NCBI GenBank assembly: GCA_024401915.1
Contig: JAKSKA010000021.1
Coordinates: forward strand, 1-12,914
Reading direction: 5' to 3'
DNA length: 12,914 bases
From: Bacteroidales bacterium
GTDB taxonomy: Bacteria > Bacteroidota > Bacteroidia > Bacteroidales > UBA932
Shown: one piece after another, positions 1 to 7,070 of the stretch
How the letters are laid out: the number at the start of each line of letters is the position of its first letter
Position numbering within the stretch: the first letter of the stretch is position 1
Notes under the pieces: generated by a model
What the model was told of the DNA's origin: nothing
The model's input: only the letters and a program-made list of their open reading frames with translations
Database searches by the model: none
Translations under genes and position numbers: made by a program

Positions 1-435
1 GTTGACGTTCATGTCGGAGGTCTCCTTGAGGTAGTCGCCGGCAAGGATGCCGAGACCTCCGGAGTATATCTTGAGGGAGGAATCGAGACCGTATTCCATA
101 CAGAAATAGCCTACGGAAGGTTCCTTGCGGTCCTTCTTGAGGGCCATATAGCTGTTGAACTCCGTCATTACCCGCGAGAGGCGGCTGAGGAATTCCTGGT
201 CGTTCGCCAGTTCCTTGTATCTCTTGAGGCTCACCTTGTCGAGTATCTCCATCGGGTTGTGGCCCGAAGTGTGCCACAGGTCCGCGTCAATGCTTTTGAA
301 AAGCGCCTTCGCACTGTCATTCCAGCACCACCAGAGGTTCTTGCAAAGGGTTTCGAGCCCTGAGAGGGCCTCCGGGAGGTGTCTTGTCACCATAACGCTC
401 TTCCAGGAGGGAGCGTCTATACCTGTCATATTCAT
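1..435 (-). CDS. glgP: Alpha-glucan (glycogen) phosphorylase, N-terminal part, truncated by the window edge
   Basis: Seen: an open frame of 145 codons from ATG at 435 to the left edge, beginning MNMTGIDAPSWKSVM. It contains NLWWCWN at about residues 37-43, then EPSVGYFCMEYGLDSSLKIY and SGGLGILAGDYLKETSDMNV at the edge. Known: this layout is the N-terminal region (DUF3417-like, followed by the start of the GT35 catalytic domain) of the shorter bacterial/archaeal alpha-glucan phosphorylases, about 700-850 residues in full. They release glucose-1-phosphate from alpha-1,4-glucan ends using pyridoxal phosphate and inorganic phosphate in the cytoplasm. The catalytic and PLP-binding regions lie outside the window. 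The start is chosen at the first in-frame ATG, 4 bases after the stop of the GH57 gene; a second ATG two codons on is equally possible. Last visible gene of the glucan cluster, working with the debranching enzyme in glycogen breakdown. Confidence 0.93.
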   Translation of the reverse strand, partial: MNMTGIDAPSWKSVMVTRHLPEALSGLETLCKNLWWCWNDSAKALFKSIDADLWHTSGHNPMEILDKVSLKRYKELANDQEFLSRLSRVMTEFNSYMALKKDRKEPSVGYFCMEYGLDSSLKIYSGGLGILAGDYLKETSDMNVN

Positions 436-439
436 TTTC

Positions 440-1633
440 TTACTTTTCTGCTATCGCGTCGTTGACACGGATAATAAAATCACTTAATACGTTCATATAG
501 TTGATGAATGCCTCGTAAGGCGTATCATAGGGGTTGAACCGCTTGTGTATCTCCCCGTCCGAGAAGAATTTCGTACAGAGATAATAGAAGTGGTCGCTCT
601 CCTGGAGATGGCCGTAATCCGCCCAGAGTATCTGGTCGTCGAGAATGGAAAGCTTCTCTTCGAGGCCATAGAGTTTCTGGAACGCCTCGTTCTGGAGTTC
701 GTTGCCGAGCCAGGCGGAAAGGTCGCGTTCCTCGTCCGCCCAGGAGATGGCCTCGGGGACGGAAAGTTCGGCCACGGACTTGTATTTGGCCGTTATCTCG
801 GAAGGTGTCCTGAAGTCGAAGCCGCCGCCCGCGAGGACGGTCCGGGGCAGGGCCGCCATAAAGTCGAAGATGCCGCTGTCCACGCTCTGATGCTCTCCGA
901 AGGTCTCGTAATCCATAAAGAGGTTCACGATATCGCCCTCGGCGTCACTGAGCCAGCCCGTGAATTTCTCCGCTGTGAGCGGCCACGCATCCCAGTTCCT
1001 GTCGGAGAAACGGAAAGCGATGTCGTCGCTGAGCGAGTAGTTCCTGAGAAGAAGCTTGAGCTTGGGCTGCAGTTCGTCGGTATATACGTAGTTGGGGCTC
1101 TTCCAGCCCATAATGTGGCGGGCACCCTCGGTGAGCATCGTCTTGAACCCCATCTTGCAGACCTGCTGGCCTATGGCGTCGGAATAGATGAGCTCGGTGT
1201 TGCGGAATGCCTTGGGGGTCACACCGAAATAGCGCTCGATGGCAGCCTTGTGCTTGTTGACCTGATGGACGAACCCAGCCTCGGAGCCGGGGGCTGCGAG
1301 GGAATGGTAATAGGTCTCGCAGAGGAACTCCACGCAGCCGGTCGCAGCGAGCTCGCGGAAGCTGTCGATGACCTCCGGAGCATAGCGGTCGAACTGCTCG
1401 AGAGCCGAACCGGAGATGGAGAATGCCACCTTGAACTTGCCGTCGGATTCCTTTATCGCCTTGAGAAGCAGCTCGTTCATAGGGAGATAGCACTTCTGGG
1501 CCACTCTCTTGAGGATGGTCCTGTTGGCGAAATCGTCATAGTAATGGGAATCCTTGCCTATATCGAAGAATCTGTAAAGGCGCAGCCTCGTGGGCTGGTG
1601 TACCTGGAAATAAAGGCATATAGACTTCTTCAT
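440..1633 (-). CDS. Glycoside hydrolase family 57 (alpha-amylase / glucanotransferase type)
   Basis: Seen: 397 residues with no signal peptide, so cytoplasmic. GH57 signatures occur in order: HQP at residues 12-14, ETYYHSLA at 106-113, RNTELIY at 144-150 and LFMDYETFGEHQ at 238-249. Known: in GH57 the catalytic nucleophile is the Glu of the third conserved region and the acid/base the Asp of the fourth, which here map to E147 and D241; both are present. The family acts on alpha-1,4 glucans as amylase, 4-alpha-glucanotransferase or related enzyme, and sequence alone does not say which. The length suits the compact bacterial 'alpha-amylase' group. It starts 1 base after the stop of the glucosyltransferase gene and ends 4 bases before glgP. 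Inference: it trims or remodels intracellular storage glucan alongside GlgP and the debranching enzyme. The fold and family are secure; the exact reaction is not. Confidence 0.95.
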   Translation of the reverse strand: MKKSICLYFQVHQPTRLRLYRFFDIGKDSHYYDDFANRTILKRVAQKCYLPMNELLLKAIKESDGKFKVAFSISGSALEQFDRYAPEVIDSFRELAATGCVEFLCETYYHSLAAPGSEAGFVHQVNKHKAAIERYFGVTPKAFRNTELIYSDAIGQQVCKMGFKTMLTEGARHIMGWKSPNYVYTDELQPKLKLLLRNYSLSDDIAFRFSDRNWDAWPLTAEKFTGWLSDAEGDIVNLFMDYETFGEHQSVDSGIFDFMAALPRTVLAGGGFDFRTPSEITAKYKSVAELSVPEAISWADEERDLSAWLGNELQNEAFQKLYGLEEKLSILDDQILWADYGHLQESDHFYYLCTKFFSDGEIHKRFNPYDTPYEAFINYMNVLSDFIIRVNDAIAEK

Positions 1634-1634
1634 A

Positions 1635-2927
1635 TCACTTGTTTATTATTGATTCATAGACTGTCTTGAGTTTCGCCGTGGCGACGTTCCACTTCAGGGC
1701 ATTCACCTCGTCGAAACCCTGCTTGTTCGCGAAGCGCGAAAGGGCGGGATACTGCAGCAGCGCGTAGATGTCGTCCGCAAGTGCGTCCACGTCCCAGAAA
1801 TCCACCTTCAGTGCGTATTTCAGCACCTCCGCCGCGCCCGACTGCTTCGAGATGACGGAAGGCACGTTGGAGCGCATCGCCTCGAGCGGCGAGATGCCGA
1901 AAGGCTCCGACACGGAAGGCATTATGTACACGTCCGAGAGCGCGAACATCTTCTGGACCTCCTGACCGCGCAGGAAGCCGGTGAAGTGGAAGCGGTCGGA
2001 GATGCCGAGGCGCGCCACCTGGCGTATCGCCCTCGTCATCATATCTCCGCTGCCCGCCATCACGCAACGCACGTTCTTCGTACGCTTGAGGACCTTGGCC
2101 GCTGCGTCGATGAAGTATTCCGGACCTTTCTGGAAAGTGATGCGGCCCAGGAAAGTGACCACCTTGTCACGCACGCCCCTCTCGACGCTGAGGTTCTCGC
2201 GGCCGCTGAAATCGACGGCGTTGTGGACCGTCACCACCTTGGCGGGATCGATGCCGTACTTGTTGATCACTATGTTGCGGGTAAGGTCGGAAACGGTGAC
2301 CACGCGGTCCGCCTCCTCCATACCCCTCTTCTCTATCGCATACACGCGGCTGTCGACCATATCGTCGGTGCCGCGGTCGAATGACGTGGCGTGGACGTGT
2401 ACCACGAGGGGCTTTCCGGTCAGTTCCTTGGCGGCGATGCCGGCGAGGTAGGTAAGCCAGTCGTGGGAGTGGATGACGTCGAACTCGTCACGGTGCTGGA
2501 GGGCAATCGTGCCTCCGACCTGGGCGTAGCGGCTGACCTCCTCGAGAAGGTTGGCGCCGTACTTGCCGGAGAACTTGAACTTCTGGCCGAAACCAATCGT
2601 CGTCTCCGTCACCTTCTTCGCCTTCATCTCCTCGATGGCGGTGAAGTATTCCTCAGGATCGACGTAAGGAACGATATTGGAATCGACGTACATAAACTTG
2701 ACCTTGTTCAGGAACTCGTCCACCGTCTCGCTGACATTGGCCACGGCCACGTCGCTCGCGTTGATGATGGTAGTGCAGGACTGGTCCTCGTCACCGCTCG
2801 CGGACGGCATCACGAAAAGGGTCTCGACGCCGTTGTAGGCCAGACCTTCGACTATTCCCTTGCAGGCGGTACCCAGACCGCCGGCGATATGGGGAGGAAA
2901 CTCCCAACCGAACATCAGAACCTTCAT
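1635..2927 (-). CDS. Glycosyltransferase (GT4/GT5-like), probable glycogen synthase
   Basis: Seen: 430 residues with a GT-B fold pattern. The N-terminus is MKVLMFGWEFPPHIAGGLGT (1-20), followed by HSHDW at 153-157, HVHATSFDR at 178-185, GRITFQKGPE at 261-270 (R262 and K267 are the usual phosphate-binding pair) and SEPFGISPLEAM at 340-351 with the E-x7-E pair E341/E349. Known: these are hallmarks of retaining GT4/GT5 enzymes, and proteins of this type in Bacteroidota are commonly annotated as glycogen synthase. The classical KTGGL motif of ADP-glucose-dependent GlgA is not present; the equivalent stretch is HIAGGLGT, so the sugar donor is uncertain. The ATG overlaps the TGA of the debranching enzyme gene by four bases (ATGA), suggesting coupled translation. 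Inference from context: it elongates alpha-1,4-glucan chains that GlgB then branches. Alternative: a glucosyltransferase for another alpha-glucan. Confidence 0.85.
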   Translation of the reverse strand: MKVLMFGWEFPPHIAGGLGTACKGIVEGLAYNGVETLFVMPSASGDEDQSCTTIINASDVAVANVSETVDEFLNKVKFMYVDSNIVPYVDPEEYFTAIEEMKAKKVTETTIGFGQKFKFSGKYGANLLEEVSRYAQVGGTIALQHRDEFDVIHSHDWLTYLAGIAAKELTGKPLVVHVHATSFDRGTDDMVDSRVYAIEKRGMEEADRVVTVSDLTRNIVINKYGIDPAKVVTVHNAVDFSGRENLSVERGVRDKVVTFLGRITFQKGPEYFIDAAAKVLKRTKNVRCVMAGSGDMMTRAIRQVARLGISDRFHFTGFLRGQEVQKMFALSDVYIMPSVSEPFGISPLEAMRSNVPSVISKQSGAAEVLKYALKVDFWDVDALADDIYALLQYPALSRFANKQGFDEVNALKWNVATAKLKTVYESIINK

Positions 2928-4867
2928 TTCCCTTCCTCCTTGTATTTGTCCATAAGATGACCTGCCACAAGCAGGGCTGCTGTGCTGAGCGCGGAGGAGA
3001 TGGCTCCGTGGGGCTCGTGAGGGGGGTCTCCGTCATAAAGTTCGGAGAAGGCTCCCACGCCGTGCTTGGAAAGGTCTTCGTAGAATCCTTCGGTAAGCCA
3101 CTCCGCCTTCTTCCAGAAGGACTGGCCCTTCACGCGGAAGCAGACGTCGATATATTGCTCCAGAAGGAAGGGACGGGTGCAGCCCTGATGGTATGCGAGG
3201 TCCCTGTCCAGCTGCGAGCCTTCATAAACGCCCTTGTATTTCGGATCGCGCGGCGAGAGGGTACGTATGCCCCTGACCGTCACGAGTTCGTTGTCCACGA
3301 CCCTCAGTATCGAGGGTGCGAGATCTTCGTCCACCGGCGAATACTTCACCCAGATGGCGAAAAGCTGGTTGGGGCGCACGTCGCGGTTCTGGCCGTAATT
3401 GTCGACATAGTCCGCAAGATAGCCCCTGTCCTCTATGAGGAATTTCTTCTGGTAGTTGAGTTTCACGATATCGCGTATCTCCGACCACTTCTTGCAGAAG
3501 AGGCCGTCGGCGCGTCCGTACGTGCCCTCCATCTCGAGGGCGAAGCAGATCGAGTTGTACCAGAAGGCATTGGTCTCTACCTGGTATCCAGCACGCTCGG
3601 TGACCGCTCGGCCGCCAATGTATGCGTTCATCCAGCTGAGGGCGACGCCGTCCATCTGCGCCCAGAGCAGGCCGTCAGGCTGCATCGACACCTCCTGACG
3701 CACGCCGGGCAGATAGCTTTCGAGTATCTTCTTCACCACGCTGCCGTACTTCTTCCATACCTTGGCCGGAGAGGCGCCGTAGTCGATATATGCCTGCAGC
3801 ACGCTGGCAAGGTAGAGGGGAGCCTCAACCTGGGTTGTTCTCCGGTACAGGCGCTCCTGCTCGTCGGCGATGAGGTTGTCGAGTATCTCTTCGAACACGG
3901 ATGTGTCCTGCAGTCCGTAAAGCGTCAGTCCGGGCAGCGCCATCAGCGTCTCGCGGAGAAGTCCCGTGTACATCCAGGAGAAACCGGCGTTGATCTTCTT
4001 GCGGCGGTTGTGGTCCGTGATGAGCAGGTCGGCGCAGCGGACGAGCTGGTCACGCTCCGACTTAACCTCGGCGGCTGCTGAAGTAAAACGGGTGAATGCG
4101 GACTTGATGGACGAGGGAGCCTCGACGGACGTGGAGGCGGACAGGACCACCGACTCCCCGGCTTTCATCTTCACGCTGAAGAAGCCCGGGACGAAGAGGT
4201 CCTCGCAGCAGTCGAAGCCGCGGCGGTACTCGTCGGAGTAGGTTATATTCTTGTTCCAGGCCGGCATACCGGTGAACTCGGCGTTCTTCGTGTTGAGCTG
4301 GAGGTTCACGCTGGGGAAGTTGTCATAGAGACGGAACGCGACGCCGCAGGGCACCGGATCCGCAACCGTCCTCGCGACGTCGTTCTGATGGGTCAGAGCG
4401 TGGATATTGCGGAACGCGAGGAAGGGGCAGAGGTGGAGTTCGGCGGGAGCGGGGCTCTCGAGCAGCTCGTATTTTATCAGTATCTGGTCCTTCTGGGGGG
4501 CCATCACAAGGCTCTTGCGCAGCACGATGTCCCCGACCTTGTAGGTGATCTGGGGAACGGGGTCCGCGCTGAAGTCGATGACATACTTGTGGCCGCGGGG
4601 CTCGTAGATGCCGCCATAGCAATGGATGCCGAGGTTGAACTTCTTGCCCCGTACGACGAGGCTCTCGTCAACCGAGGAGAGCAGCAGGAACTTGTCGCCC
4701 CCGAACCTGTCGAGCGTCACAGCAAGCAGGCCGTGGTAGCGGCGGGTGTTGCACGAAACGATGGAGCAGTTGCAGTATGCTCCCGTCTTGTTCGCGATGA
4801 GGATCTCACGCTTCAAAGAGTAGGAGAGGTTCACAAGCTCCCTTTTGTTGAATTTCAAAAATGCCAT
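2924..4867 (-). CDS. Glycogen debranching enzyme (amylo-alpha-1,6-glucosidase type, GH133)
   Basis: Seen: 647 residues. An N-terminal beta-rich domain carries CNTRRYHGLLAV at 39-50. From about residue 280 a C-terminal (alpha/alpha)6-type domain carries DGLLWAQMDG (398-407), LSWMNAYIGG (410-419), YQVETNAFWYN (428-438), RPNQLFAI (499-506), YHQGCTRPFLLEQY (559-572) and SELYDGDPPH (608-617). Known: this is the GDE_N/GDE_C architecture of bacterial and archaeal amylo-alpha-1,6-glucosidases, which remove alpha-1,6 branch points. E609 fits the expected catalytic Glu. Odd: position 414 is Asn (WMNA) where many homologues I recall, including eukaryotic WMDKMG, have Asp; see findings. It starts 1 base after the glgB stop and overlaps the following glycosyltransferase start by four bases. 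No signal peptide is seen. Role: it exposes linear chains for GlgP during glycogen mobilisation. Confidence 0.93.
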   Translation of the reverse strand: MAFLKFNKRELVNLSYSLKREILIANKTGAYCNCSIVSCNTRRYHGLLAVTLDRFGGDKFLLLSSVDESLVVRGKKFNLGIHCYGGIYEPRGHKYVIDFSADPVPQITYKVGDIVLRKSLVMAPQKDQILIKYELLESPAPAELHLCPFLAFRNIHALTHQNDVARTVADPVPCGVAFRLYDNFPSVNLQLNTKNAEFTGMPAWNKNITYSDEYRRGFDCCEDLFVPGFFSVKMKAGESVVLSASTSVEAPSSIKSAFTRFTSAAAEVKSERDQLVRCADLLITDHNRRKKINAGFSWMYTGLLRETLMALPGLTLYGLQDTSVFEEILDNLIADEQERLYRRTTQVEAPLYLASVLQAYIDYGASPAKVWKKYGSVVKKILESYLPGVRQEVSMQPDGLLWAQMDGVALSWMNAYIGGRAVTERAGYQVETNAFWYNSICFALEMEGTYGRADGLFCKKWSEIRDIVKLNYQKKFLIEDRGYLADYVDNYGQNRDVRPNQLFAIWVKYSPVDEDLAPSILRVVDNELVTVRGIRTLSPRDPKYKGVYEGSQLDRDLAYHQGCTRPFLLEQYIDVCFRVKGQSFWKKAEWLTEGFYEDLSKHGVGAFSELYDGDPPHEPHGAISSALSTAALLVAGHLMDKYKEEGK

Positions 4868-4868
4868 A

Positions 4869-6890
4869 TCACTTCATTTTTTTCAACACGACAGCGCATC
4901 TGCTCGGCAGATACAGATACAGGGTGTGGTTATATGACTGGTTACCGTTCGGACTTTTCTCCGGGAGGGCAAAATGGACCTCCCCACTTTTCAGACGGCT
5001 GAATCCACCGAACTCTGCACTGTCTGAATCGAGCGTCAGGACATACCTCCCCGAGGGGGCGGAGAATCCGTAATTGTCGAATGACGCCGTCGGATTGAAA
5101 TTCAGCGCAAAGATAAGGTTTTTCCTCTGGAAAATCAATATTTTCTTCTCCTCGTCAGCCACGAGGAGTTCGGCAGCGGAACCCAGCGCCCCGGACTTTT
5201 TCAGACAGCCTATCATAGCCTTGTCGAAGGCCTTGAGGCCGCCGAAGCGCAGGTCCGGATCGTCAGCGAGCGACCACTGTCGACGGGCGTGGAGATATGA
5301 CCAGCCGTTCCCCTCCCTCGGGAAATCTATCCACTCGGGATGGCCGAATTCGTTGCCCATAAAGTTCAGGTAGCCTCCTCCGGCGGTGGCGGCGGTGGCG
5401 AGGCGCATCAGTTTGTGGAGGGCTATTCCCCTGTCGACGACGGGATTCGTCTGATCCTTCCTCATCGAATAATACATCTCCTTGTCGATAAGCCTTAATA
5501 TCAGGGTCTTATCCCCAACGAGAGCCTGGTCGTGACATTCCGCGTAACTGATGGTACGCTCGTCGGCGCGCTTGTTGGTCAGTTCCCACCATATCTCTCC
5601 GGGAGACCACTGCTCGTCGCTCTTCTCCTTGATCCATTTGATCCAGTGGTCGGCAACGCCCATCGACATCCTGAAATCGAAGCCCATCCCTCCGGCTCCG
5701 AGAGGGGCGGCGAGTCCCGCCATACCGCTCACGTCCTCCGCTATGGTAAGGGCGTCCGGATTGATTTCGTGGACAAGGATGTTGGCAAGCGCCAGATAGA
5801 CTATGGCATTCTCGTCAACCCCCTGGTTGAAATAGAGTTCATAGTTCCCGAAGTCCACTCCGAGGCCGTGGTTCCAGTATATCATCGAGGTCACCCCGTC
5901 GAAGCGGAAGCCATCGATATGGTACTCCTCCATCCAGAACTTGCAGTTGGAGAGGAGGAAATAGCGGACTTCGTCCTTGCCGTAGTCGAAGCAGCGCGAG
6001 CCCCAGGCGGGATGGTAGCCCTGGGGGCCGCCGTAGAAGTAGAGGTCGTCACGTCCGTCGATCCTCGAAAGCCCTTCGGCCTCATTGGCGACGGCGTGGG
6101 AATGGACGATGTCCATCACTACGGCCAGTCCTCTGCCGTGGGCCTCATCGACGAGGGCCTTGAACTCCTCGGGCGTGCCGAAGCGCGAGCTGAGGGCGAA
6201 GAAATTGGACACCTGGTAGCCGAAGGAGCCGTAGTAGGGATGCTCCTGGAGGGCCATTATCTGTATCGTGTCATATCCGAGGGCGCAGATGCGGGGCAGC
6301 ACCTTCTCCCTGAACTCGACGAAGCTGGAGACCTTCTCCTCCTCGGAACTCATTCCGATATGGCATTCGTAGATGAACGGGGTGCGTCTCCTGCCCGGTC
6401 CGGGATTCTTCCAGACATAGGGCTCCGGATTCCAGACCTGGGCGCAGAACACCTTGGTCTCAGGGTCCTGGACCACCCTTCTGACGTATGCCGGAAGTCT
6501 CTCCCCGCCGCCTCCGGGCCATTCAGTCCAAAGCTTGTAAAGGTCACCGTGGTGGAGGAACATCTCCGGGAGCTTCAGTTCCCAGTTGCCGCCTCCTATG
6601 GGGCTGAAGGCATAGCCTGAAAGGCGTTTCCAGTTGTTGAAATCGCCTGTAAGGTACATTCTGGTCGCACCAGGGGCCCATTCGCGCAGCACCCATCCGT
6701 CTTCCGTTCTGTGGAGACCGTAGTAGTTGTGGTTGTTGGCCGCATCGGAAAGCCTGCGATTCCCGTCCGCGGGTTTCCCGCACACGTTGTCCACAAGCCT
6801 GTCCCTGTCGGCAAGGATATGGGCGTGACGCGCCTCTATCGCCTCTTTCCAGGGCGCCAGCCAGCCATCAGTATCGTAAATCCTCTTCAT
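4869..6890 (-). CDS. glgB: 1,4-alpha-glucan branching enzyme (GH13_8, eukaryote-like type)
   Basis: Seen: 673 residues. A CBM48-like N-terminal domain lies around 55-150 (REWAPGATRMYLTGDFNNW at 69-87). A GH13 TIM barrel follows, with all four conserved regions: DIVHSH (260-265), GFRFDG (327-332, nucleophile D331), IAEDVSG (383-389, acid/base E385) and AECHDQ (450-455, D454). A C-terminal all-beta domain runs to the end. Known: branching enzyme cuts alpha-1,4 chains and rejoins them by alpha-1,6 bonds. The DIVHSHAVAN region and the short N-terminus resemble the eukaryotic GBE1/plant SBE group (GH13_8) more than the longer E. coli-type GlgB, a form also common in Bacteroidota. The start ATG lies 3 bases after the xseB stop, and no earlier in-frame start is needed for the domain. 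It is the first glucan gene of the chain. All catalytic residues are intact, so it should be active. Confidence 0.96.
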   Translation of the reverse strand: MKRIYDTDGWLAPWKEAIEARHAHILADRDRLVDNVCGKPADGNRRLSDAANNHNYYGLHRTEDGWVLREWAPGATRMYLTGDFNNWKRLSGYAFSPIGGGNWELKLPEMFLHHGDLYKLWTEWPGGGGERLPAYVRRVVQDPETKVFCAQVWNPEPYVWKNPGPGRRRTPFIYECHIGMSSEEEKVSSFVEFREKVLPRICALGYDTIQIMALQEHPYYGSFGYQVSNFFALSSRFGTPEEFKALVDEAHGRGLAVVMDIVHSHAVANEAEGLSRIDGRDDLYFYGGPQGYHPAWGSRCFDYGKDEVRYFLLSNCKFWMEEYHIDGFRFDGVTSMIYWNHGLGVDFGNYELYFNQGVDENAIVYLALANILVHEINPDALTIAEDVSGMAGLAAPLGAGGMGFDFRMSMGVADHWIKWIKEKSDEQWSPGEIWWELTNKRADERTISYAECHDQALVGDKTLILRLIDKEMYYSMRKDQTNPVVDRGIALHKLMRLATAATAGGGYLNFMGNEFGHPEWIDFPREGNGWSYLHARRQWSLADDPDLRFGGLKAFDKAMIGCLKKSGALGSAAELLVADEEKKILIFQRKNLIFALNFNPTASFDNYGFSAPSGRYVLTLDSDSAEFGGFSRLKSGEVHFALPEKSPNGNQSYNHTLYLYLPSRCAVVLKKMK
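5108..5138 (-). promoter_or_regulatory. Internal promoter candidate inside the 3' part of glgB
   Basis: On the minus strand TATCTTTG (5108-5115) is a perfect -7 box, and TTG (5136-5138) lies 20 bases upstream, matching the Bacteroidota -33/-7 arrangement. The stretch is AT-rich against GC-rich surroundings. It lies about 240 bases before the debranching enzyme start and could give separate expression of the four downstream glucan genes. It also encodes the peptide NLIFAL in GlgB, so chance is possible. Confidence 0.35.
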
Positions 6891-6893
6891 CCG

Positions 6894-7070
6894 CTACATC
6901 GATTCGATTTTCTCCCTCACTTCCCTGAGATAGTTGCGGCAGGCCTCGACAAGTTCCGTCGAACGCTTGATGTACTTGTCGATGTCGCCCAGTCCGGTGG
7001 ACGGGTCCTCGACTGTCTGCGCTATGCTTTCGAGCTCTTCCAGCGCCTTTTTGTAATCGAATTCAGCCAT
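6894..7070 (-). CDS. xseB: Exodeoxyribonuclease VII small subunit
   Basis: Seen: a 58-codon open frame, ATG at 7070 to TAG at 6894-6896. The protein begins MAEFDYKKALEELESIAQTV, continues DPSTGLGDIDKYIKRSTEL and ends VREKIESM. Known: XseB proteins are about 55-85 residues and form a helical hairpin with the pattern 'F-Y..AL.ELE.I...-E....LD....Y.KR..EL...C...L...E.KI'; this sequence follows that pattern throughout. Several XseB chains bind one XseA to form exonuclease VII, which degrades single-stranded DNA to short oligonucleotides. The gene overlaps the 3' end of xseA by 8 bases and stops 3 bases before glgB, so it is positioned for translational coupling to xseA. It is below 60 residues and easily lost in automated gene calling. 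The match to pattern plus the position next to xseA makes this call firm. Confidence 0.93.
   Translation of the reverse strand: MAEFDYKKALEELESIAQTVEDPSTGLGDIDKYIKRSTELVEACRNYLREVREKIESM

Noticed and set aside
545..1669. A 374-codon open frame on the plus strand opposite the GH57 gene
   Set aside because: It mirrors a gene with all GH57 catalytic motifs; its peptide is rich in repeated E, V, L, G and R typical of reverse-strand translation of GC-rich coding DNA, with no recognisable domain.
2957..4081. A 374-codon plus-strand open frame opposite the debranching enzyme gene
   Set aside because: Same reverse-strand effect of high GC at third positions; no motif, and it would conflict with a well-supported enzyme gene.
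5532..6620. A 362-codon plus-strand open frame opposite glgB
   Set aside because: Low-complexity antisense peptide with no domain, lying over the catalytic core of a convincing branching enzyme.
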